The notes under the pieces were generated by a model that saw only the letters and a list, made by a program, of their open reading frames with translations, did no database searches and was not told where the DNA came from. From contig JALERM010000116.1 of the NCBI GenBank assembly GCA_022764165.1, positions 1-64,000 of the forward strand: a stretch of DNA of 64,000 nucleotides. Direction: 5' to 3'. Both the position numbers and the translations under genes were made by a program. Position 1 is the first letter of the stretch. Each line of letters starts with the position of its first letter. This document shows, piece by piece, positions 58,882 through 64,000 of this stretch. The stretch comes from Eubacterium sp. (GTDB taxonomy: Bacteria > Bacillota > Clostridia > Lachnospirales > Lachnospiraceae).

Positions 58882-58966
58882 CTGACCGTCAATTGACAGT
58901 TTTCTGACCGTTAGCTGACAGGTACATCCGATACACTGTGCCTTTGTAAAGATATGATTACAAAGG
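58882..58966. repeat. Direct and inverted repeats at the right edge of the island
   Basis: CTGACCGT at 58882 and 58904 is a direct repeat with 22-bp period, each copy followed within 7 bases by TGACAG or GACAG. CCTTTGTAA (58941-58949) and TTACAAAGG (58958-58966) form a perfect 9-bp inverted repeat. They lie where base composition changes back to that of the element, so they may be regulator sites or recombination signals. An AGGCGAA/TTCGTCTT hairpin at 58816-58850 may end the last island gene. Confidence 0.5.
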
Positions 58967-59055
58967 AGATCCGTGTTTGCAGGGAAACAGCAGAGATGCC
59001 GGGCATTCCTGTAGACAGGAAGAACGAGCCAGATCACCGCCACACTCCGATTTGA
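58954..59055 (+). CDS. Possible 33-residue peptide
   Basis: ATG 58954 opens a frame with element-like codon use (MITKEIRVCRETAEMPGIP) ending RHTPI. There is no clear ribosome site. It may be the 3' fragment of an element gene cut by the island, which would place the junction just upstream. Confidence 0.35.
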   Translation: MITKEIRVCRETAEMPGIPVDRKNEPDHRHTPI

Positions 59056-59088
59056 TTTCACAAAAATTCAGGTCGGAGGAAAAGATAA

Positions 59089-59529
59089 GTGGCTTATAAC
59101 AAAGCAAAAGAAGAATATAGATGGAACCAGTGGAAAGCAGAGGAAGAGAAGATCCTGCGTGAACAGGGCGTGGATGAAGTGACGATCCAGAAGCTCCGTG
59201 AGTATGACTGGGATGATTTCAAGGCAGAGCGGAGATTCCGGGAACATCAGACCTCGCTTCTGGACTGCATGGAACTGCTTCTGGAAGAAAAAGAAACCGA
59301 AGAGTCCCAGCCAGAGAGCGTGGAAGCCCTGCTGGATACCGTGGAGAATGAAGATCTGCTTCAGATTCTGCTATCAACTGACAAGAAAACCCTTCAGATG
59401 GTTGTCATGAAGATGATGGGATATGCACCAAAAGAGATTAGTCATCATATGGAACTGCCGGAGCAGACGGTTTATACAAGATTGCGGAGATTACGGGGAA
59501 AGATCAAAAAGTCCATGAAATTTGAATAA
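59089..59529 (+). CDS. Sigma-70-like (region 4) protein
   Basis: GTG 59089 follows CGGAGGAAAAG. The 146 residues are mostly acidic helices, ending in a sigma region 4 helix-turn-helix (MMGYAPKEISHHMELPEQTV, then YTRLRRLRGKIKKS). Region 2 is absent, so it is more likely an element-specific activator or partial sigma factor. Similar genes precede DUF3846 genes in related elements. Confidence 0.75.
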   Translation: MAYNKAKEEYRWNQWKAEEEKILREQGVDEVTIQKLREYDWDDFKAERRFREHQTSLLDCMELLLEEKETEESQPESVEALLDTVENEDLLQILLSTDKKTLQMVVMKMMGYAPKEISHHMELPEQTVYTRLRRLRGKIKKSMKFE

Positions 59530-59585
59530 AACAAAAGGGGTTCATCGGCTGACTATTAGAACGAACAGACAGGAGGATTGATACG

Positions 59586-60080
59586 ATGGATGAAAAAGAA
59601 GCATCTGGAATGCAGGAAGAAATGATGACAGTGCTGGTAGTTGAGCCTATGAAAGAACCCTATGTCAAGAACATTCCGAATGCGCTGGAGGATCTGCAGC
59701 AGGCAGTAGGCGGTGACATTGAAATGACCTATCCATTCGAGGACGAGGTTGGAATCCTTTTAAATGGAAACGGGAAATTTGAAGGATTGCCCCTGAATCG
59801 GGCGTTATATGATGATCATGGACAGGTCTATGATGCGATAGCCGGGACTTTCCTTGTAGTAGGGCTGACAGAAGATGATTTTACTTCACTGACACCGGAG
59901 CAGATTGAAAAATTTAAAGAAAAATATCAGTCACCGGAAATTTTTACTTTGTTTAACGGGGAACTTCATGTGATGAAGATGCCGCAGCAGGAACAAAAAG
60001 AACAGAAGGAAAGCAGGAAGAACGATGCACAACAGAAAAATCCGGCAAAGAAGAAAAACAGATCCGGGGATGCAAGATAA
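59586..60080 (+). CDS. DUF3846 family protein
   Basis: The 164 residues contain the DUF3846 core (VLVVEPMKEPYVKNIPNALE, then NRALYDDHGQVYDAIAGTF) found widely in conjugative elements and phages, and a basic Lys/Gln tail. AGGAGG precedes the ATG. Function unknown. It is followed by the 520-bp gene-free stretch. Confidence 0.8.
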   Translation: MDEKEASGMQEEMMTVLVVEPMKEPYVKNIPNALEDLQQAVGGDIEMTYPFEDEVGILLNGNGKFEGLPLNRALYDDHGQVYDAIAGTFLVVGLTEDDFTSLTPEQIEKFKEKYQSPEIFTLFNGELHVMKMPQQEQKEQKESRKNDAQQKNPAKKKNRSGDAR

Positions 60081-60109
60081 AAAATTTTCTGTAGACTGAA
60101 TAAAAAAAT

Positions 60110-60495
60110 ATACTGCCATCGGCTAGTAAGCAGAGGGACATCCCTCGGCTGTTCTTTGGCAAGTGAATATCGGCACTACAGGTACGTTCCCAACCGTAGA
60201 AGCGTGACAGCATGAGCGCCATGATTAAGTGAAGGGTAAAGATTCTTAGACTTGGAGCGAGGAAGCATAGCTGTGAATAAGGCGGTGGCAGCCTTTCGCC
60301 AGGATCACGGACGGGGGATAATGATACACGTTACCAGCCAAAGAGCGGAAGATGGACTCCGGGTTGTAATCAGAAAGACCCCCAGGACATCTGTGAGAGG
60401 CGGCAGGCCAGCCGTCCGCCTGTAGTGTCCCCTTTCCTGAAAGCAGGATGGTTCCGGGGGTGCGAGGTCAAATGCGGAACAGCAAGATAAAATAA
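60110..60495 (+). ncRNA. Candidate structured non-coding RNA
   Basis: The gap 60081-60601 has no plausible ORF yet is GC-rich and full of complementary segments: TGCCA/TGGCA enclosing GAGGG-ACAT-CCCTC, a GGCG/CGCC stem in the GGTGGCAGCC region, and a distal ACCCCC/GGGGGT pairing around GGCGG/CCGCC. This looks like a multi-branched RNA rather than a promoter region. CGGCTGT/ACAGCCG (60539-60560) forms one more hairpin before the next gene. I cannot match it to a named RNA class. Confidence 0.5.
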
Positions 60496-60601
60496 TAGAA
60501 ATCAATGAAGAAGTGTGTCGTTGATATCAGATACCATGCGGCTGTGGGAAACTACAGCCGTATTCTTGTGGTATTAACGTCACATCAAGGGGAGAGAACA
60601 G

Positions 60602-61327
60602 ATGGAAGAAACAAAAAGAAGTGGAATGAGCAAGGATCAATTCTGGAATCTGATTGAAAAAGCAAAGGAAGTCTGCGGCACCGATCTGGAGGCTTCGGCA
60701 GTGTGGATCAAGCAGCAGCTTTTCTATATGCCACCAGAGGATGTCCTGCAATTTCACAATCTTGTTTACAGTTATCGGGATGCGGCTTATAAGTATGGCT
60801 TATGGACAGCGGCAGGTATTATGATGGAAACCGGGTGCAGTGATGACAGGTTTTCTGATTTTCGGATGTGGCTGATTGCCCAGGGGAAAGAAGTCTATCT
60901 GAATGCCTTAAAAGATCCGGATTCCCTTTCTGGCGTAACTCCGTATGGGTACTGCAGTTTTGAATCACTGGGATACATCTCATCGCAGGTCTACAGTGCC
61001 ATGAAAGGAAAAAATATCTATCAGGACAGTACGGCCAGAATGCAGATGGCATGCTATGAAGAGGTGATCCGGGATATTGTGTATCATCCTATGATCGAAT
61101 ATCCGCTGGAATTGCCGGAAGCAATGGTGGTTTATCCAAAACTATGTGAATGTCATTTATCCGAGCAGGTAAAGAAAGCTCCACAGAAAGTAAAGACATG
61201 GAATGTTTCCAGGACAGATATCCGAAGGATGATGGCAAAGGGAAATGCTGCTATAAAGAACATGCAGGAGCAGGGACAAAAAGTACCGGATGTTGCAAGA
61301 GCTGTCCGTAAGGGAATGGTAAGATAA
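60602..61327 (+). CDS. DUF4240 domain protein
   Basis: The 241 residues begin with the DUF4240 signature (MSKDQFWNLIEKAKE near 9, DFRMWLIAQGKEVYLNALKDP near 82) and end with a basic helical tail. DUF4240 proteins are small cytoplasmic proteins of unknown role, at times linked to toxin or immunity loci. GGGGAGAG precedes the ATG. Confidence 0.78.
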   Translation: MEETKRSGMSKDQFWNLIEKAKEVCGTDLEASAVWIKQQLFYMPPEDVLQFHNLVYSYRDAAYKYGLWTAAGIMMETGCSDDRFSDFRMWLIAQGKEVYLNALKDPDSLSGVTPYGYCSFESLGYISSQVYSAMKGKNIYQDSTARMQMACYEEVIRDIVYHPMIEYPLELPEAMVVYPKLCECHLSEQVKKAPQKVKTWNVSRTDIRRMMAKGNAAIKNMQEQGQKVPDVARAVRKGMVR

Positions 61328-61348
61328 GCTTTCCGGCAAGGAGAAATA

Positions 61349-63325
61349 ATGTGTTATAAAAATGAATATCAGAAAAGGGCGCATGGCGAAGTGGAAAGGA
61401 TCTTTCGGGAACTTCTCCCAGAAGCCGGGCTTCATGTAAGAGAAGAACAAATTCGTCTCTGCCATGAAATGCTGGATGCCCTTATGAAAAATGAGATCAC
61501 GCTCTGTGATGCAGGAGTCGGTATCGGAAAGACCTATGCCTATCTGACAGCCTGCATCCTGATGCGGAAATATAGTGTACTGCATTCCGGCTATTCGGGA
61601 TGCGACAGGCGGCCTGTGGTGGTATCCACTTCCAGTATCGCCTTACAGAAAGCAATCATAGAAGAATATGTTCCTTTCTTATCGGAGGTACTGTTAAAAG
61701 CAGATCTGCTTCAGGGAGAATTAAAAGCAGTCGTCCGCAAGGGAAAGGAACACTTTGTATGCGATTACAGGCTGGCCCAGAGATTAGAGGCAGTCCGGGA
61801 CAAGAATAAAAATCAGGCACAGATGGAGGCATTGAAGTTCCTCCGGCATAACTTTGATTTAGATTCCGTACATAACCTGAGCGGTTTTGACCGCAGGCTG
61901 GTGTGCGTACCGAAATTCTGCCCCAGGGAGTGTCCGGGGAAAGCAGGATGCCGTTATCAGAAGCATCTGGATATTTCCAGGAAAGAGGACATTTTTTTAC
62001 AGATCTGCAATCACAATTATCTTCTGGCAGATGCCATGCACCGGGCGAATGGGTACCGGCCGCTTCTGGCAGATTACAGGGCTCTGGTTGTGGATGAGGC
62101 TCACAAGCTCCCGGAAGCTGCCAGCCAGATGTATGGACGAAGCATTGGTAGGGAAGATGTGCAGGAAATCCGTTATTTTTTAGCCAGGGAGCATAAGGGA
62201 ACAGAAGGAAAATGGCTGCAGGAAGGATTTAACACTCTTCAGGAAGAAATCCGAAAGCACCGGAAAGATGGCATCGAAGACATGGCTGGAAAAGAAAGTT
62301 TTTATTTTCCGCCGGGAGCTGGCACAGCCTTAGCCCAGATGCAGGAAAGGCTTCAGCTTATGATCAAAAGGCTCGCCGGGAACATTCCTTACTGGATCTT
62401 TCGGCGGCTGGAAGAGATGGAAGAGCTGTTCGGCTGGTTTTTAAAGAACGACAAAAGGTATATTTTATTTTTACAGCAGGACAGCCGGGAACATTTAACT
62501 TTTATGGCGGTTAACCGGGAGATCCCGAAATATCTGGACGCCACTTTATGGAGCCGGGGATTTCCGGCGATCTTAACCAGCGGCACCTTAAAAGCCGGAA
62601 ACGGTTTTGCAAGGACCAGACAGATGACCGGGCTGGAAAAAGAAACGGGCGTCCGGGAGTGTGTGGCAGAATCCCCCTTCTGCTACAAAGAGAACTGTCT
62701 GCTTTACATCCCGGAGCATTTAAAACCAAGGAAAAAGGGAAGCCGGGAAGAGGCCGAACAGCTTGCCGGACAGATCCGTGATCTGGTGTGTTCCACTTAC
62801 GGGCATACGCTGGTACTGTTCACATCTTATACCCTGATGGGAAATGTGCAGCAGCTTTTGCGGGATCAGATCCCGTTCCCGATGGTGCAGGTATGGAGAA
62901 ACTCTCAGGAAGAGATCGCACGGTTTAAGAAGATGGAGAATGCAGTGCTGTTCGCAGCCGGCTCCTGCTGGGAAGGTGTGGACTTTCCGGGGGACATGGT
63001 ATCCTCTCTCATTATCGTAAAACTGCCGTTTTCTGTTCCGGACCCCATCCATGAAGCACAGAAGGAACAGTACCGATCCCTGGAATCCTATATCCAGACC
63101 ATCGTAGTCCCGGATATGCAGAAGAAACTGCGCCAGGGATTCGGCCGGGCGATCCGCACAGAGCAGGACACCTGCGTTGTGTCTATTTTAGACCACCGAG
63201 CCACGAAGAAAGGCAGGTACCGGAGTGATGTTCTGGATGCCCTGCCAAAGTGCCGGATGGCAGAGCGAATCGAAGAGGTAGAAGATTTCATTCGAAGCCG
63301 GAAGGTGGAGCGTTACTACAGCTGA
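61349..63325 (+). CDS. DinG/XPD-like superfamily 2 helicase with Fe-S cluster
   Basis: AAGGAG precedes the ATG. The 658 residues show Walker A GVGIGKTYAY near 57, cluster cysteines (one near 139, then CPRECPGKAGC near 190-200), DEAH box VVDEAHKL near 248, and C-terminal motifs LFTSYT near 490, GSCWEGVDFPG near 532 and QGFGRAIR near 595. It is a 5'-3' DNA helicase of the DinG type. In an element it could unwind R-loops or assist strand processing. Confidence 0.92.
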   Translation: MCYKNEYQKRAHGEVERIFRELLPEAGLHVREEQIRLCHEMLDALMKNEITLCDAGVGIGKTYAYLTACILMRKYSVLHSGYSGCDRRPVVVSTSSIALQKAIIEEYVPFLSEVLLKADLLQGELKAVVRKGKEHFVCDYRLAQRLEAVRDKNKNQAQMEALKFLRHNFDLDSVHNLSGFDRRLVCVPKFCPRECPGKAGCRYQKHLDISRKEDIFLQICNHNYLLADAMHRANGYRPLLADYRALVVDEAHKLPEAASQMYGRSIGREDVQEIRYFLAREHKGTEGKWLQEGFNTLQEEIRKHRKDGIEDMAGKESFYFPPGAGTALAQMQERLQLMIKRLAGNIPYWIFRRLEEMEELFGWFLKNDKRYILFLQQDSREHLTFMAVNREIPKYLDATLWSRGFPAILTSGTLKAGNGFARTRQMTGLEKETGVRECVAESPFCYKENCLLYIPEHLKPRKKGSREEAEQLAGQIRDLVCSTYGHTLVLFTSYTLMGNVQQLLRDQIPFPMVQVWRNSQEEIARFKKMENAVLFAAGSCWEGVDFPGDMVSSLIIVKLPFSVPDPIHEAQKEQYRSLESYIQTIVVPDMQKKLRQGFGRAIRTEQDTCVVSILDHRATKKGRYRSDVLDALPKCRMAERIEEVEDFIRSRKVERYYS

Positions 63326-63491
63326 GAGCAATCGCAGTGTTGTTGGTTCTGCCCAGATCTGGACGGCAGATAGGACAAAAAGTTTAGTGGTATTTCAGGG
63401 ACGGTTTTGACCGAATTGGTGGTATTGGTGATAGCTTTATCGGCATGAGTTGGGTATACTGTGTATAGCGTTAGAGGAAAGGAGGCAGTTC

Positions 63492-64000
63492 ATGAGCTAC
63501 AAAGTAGAAACGATAAAAGATGGAACAGAAAGATATTTTTACATCCGAGATCTTGATACGATGGCAATCGAAGAACTGCCGAGCAAATATCTGATGCACA
63601 AGATTAAATGCAGACGGTCACCAAATACCGTAAAGCGATCCGCCTTTGCCATCTGCTATTATATGGGCTACATGGAAGAAAAGGAAATGGAGCTTACTGA
63701 AGTCTACCAGCTGGACTATGAAGAACAGACAGAGCATTTTGTGGGGTTCTTATACTGGCTCAGAGTTGGAAATCACACGAAACAATCCAATGGAAAAATG
63801 AAGAAATGTCCAAATCAAGGAACCTGCAACGCATACTTAAAAGATGTGTTCAGGTTCTATTTATTTATTGAGGCGGAATACGAACAGTATGGCAGCCTCA
63901 AGACATTATCTTATAACCAGATCATCGCAGTCGATCAGGTCGGTGTTAAAAAGGTGCTTCGAAATCATTCTTTTAAAGGCTATCTAAAAGAGGAAGAACA
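63492..64000 (+). CDS. tnpA: Tn554-type tyrosine recombinase TnpA (N-terminal part)
   Basis: ATG 63492 follows AAAGGAGG. The visible 169 residues (MSYKVETIKDGTERYFYIRD) have the N-terminal layout of TnpA/integrases of the Tn554 family, including a SAM-like segment (NAYLKDVFRFYLFIEAEYEQ); the catalytic part lies beyond the window. In Tn554 relatives TnpB and TnpC follow. The gap 63326-63491 after the helicase holds no gene and may contain the left end of this transposon. Confidence 0.7.
   Translation, partial: MSYKVETIKDGTERYFYIRDLDTMAIEELPSKYLMHKIKCRRSPNTVKRSAFAICYYMGYMEEKEMELTEVYQLDYEEQTEHFVGFLYWLRVGNHTKQSNGKMKKCPNQGTCNAYLKDVFRFYLFIEAEYEQYGSLKTLSYNQIIAVDQVGVKKVLRNHSFKGYLKEEE

Larger units (their letters stand above)
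42850..58953. mobile_element. AT-rich metal/envelope-stress island inserted in the conjugative element
   Basis: Genes in this stretch use many more A/T-ending codons and AT-rich spacers than the flanking element genes. None is a transfer gene, and they share a metal-transport and cell-envelope theme. It begins at the 3' end of the lysozyme/CHAP gene and ends between 58,816 and 58,954, where GC-rich element coding resumes. Neither a transposase nor an exact flanking repeat was found, so the mode of insertion is open. Confidence 0.65.
13203..64000. mobile_element. Integrative conjugative element, Tn1549-like (partial, right end not in window)
   Basis: A continuous, mostly plus-strand gene set encodes segregation (ParM/ParR), DNA modification, an oriT-like hairpin, MobC and relaxase, PcfB, VirD4, Maff2, TrbL, PrgI, VirB4 and a cell-wall hydrolase. 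That is the type IV secretion set of Tn1549/CTn-type elements of Clostridia. Overlapping stops and starts, and a repeated TGATGCCT motif before several starts, mark it as one lineage. An AT-rich island (about 42.85-58.95 kb) interrupts it. No integrase or attachment site for the whole element is visible; the TnpA at 63492 may belong to a separate nested transposon. Confidence 0.85.

Noticed and set aside
60081..60601. Group II intron
   Set aside because: No reverse transcriptase ORF is present and I could not recognise the domain V hairpin.
1..64000. CRISPR arrays, rRNA and tRNA genes
   Set aside because: No regular short repeat-spacer array and no rRNA or tRNA-like sequence was noticed by eye; a dedicated search was not possible.

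Overview
The window looks like a low- to mid-GC Firmicute of class Clostridia, most likely a gut Lachnospiraceae (Blautia/Dorea/Mediterraneibacter type). The reasons are strong AAGGAGG ribosome sites, TTG/GTG starts, a Tn1549-like conjugative element and protein flavours typical of that group. This assignment is inference from gene content; there is no rRNA or other marker in the window.

Region 1 (1-13,240) is chromosome. It opens with debris: a broken MATE transporter, a truncated tyrosine recombinase with inverted repeats, and the tail of a methyltransferase. A minus-strand ADP-ribose locus follows (macro-HTH protein, VWA protein, ADP-ribosylglycohydrolase; 5046 down to 2152). A MerR regulator then faces a detoxification operon through a promoter with the MerR-type 19-bp spacer. 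That operon holds an alpha/beta hydrolase, two flavodoxin-fold proteins (one broken), a CMD-cupin protein and a small monooxygenase. A flavodoxin lipoprotein, an XRE repressor with a perfect 12-bp operator pair, an aldo-keto reductase and an SDR complete the region, which closes with two terminators.

Region 2 (about 13,240-42,850 and 58,950-63,400) is an integrative conjugative element. It encodes ParM/ParR-like segregation, a tandem ribbon-helix-helix protein, two DNA methyltransferases plus a dedicated MetK, a Toprim protein, a candidate oriT, MobC and relaxase, PcfB, an ArdC-like protein, VirD4, Maff2, TrbL, PrgI, VirB4 and a lysozyme/CHAP hydrolase, then sigma-like, DUF3846, DUF4240 and DinG-like helicase genes. 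Embedded early is a surface cassette: amidoligase, a 2,119-residue CnaB-repeat adhesin, gamma-glutamylcyclotransferase and class B sortase. The right end of the element lies outside the window, and the N-terminal part of a Tn554-type TnpA runs off the edge.

Region 3 (about 42,850-58,950) is an AT-rich island inside the element. It carries AraC and ArsR regulators, a stand-alone HMA metallochaperone, a P1B ATPase without its own HMA domain, a second ArsR, a membrane-anchored parvulin foldase with a Cys/His-rich segment, a cation diffusion facilitator fused to an SPFH (HflK-like) domain, HflC- and HflK-like proteins, a two-component system, an L,D-transpeptidase, an acyltransferase behind a G9 tract, and an atypical response regulator. 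I read it as a transferable metal-efflux and envelope-stress module. The CDF-SPFH fusion with two further SPFH partners is its most unusual part.

Other signals that need checking are AAGTGTTC boxes spaced about 60 bp apart between the sortase and metK, a structured non-coding stretch near 60.1-60.5 kb, and several element genes without a normal start codon.
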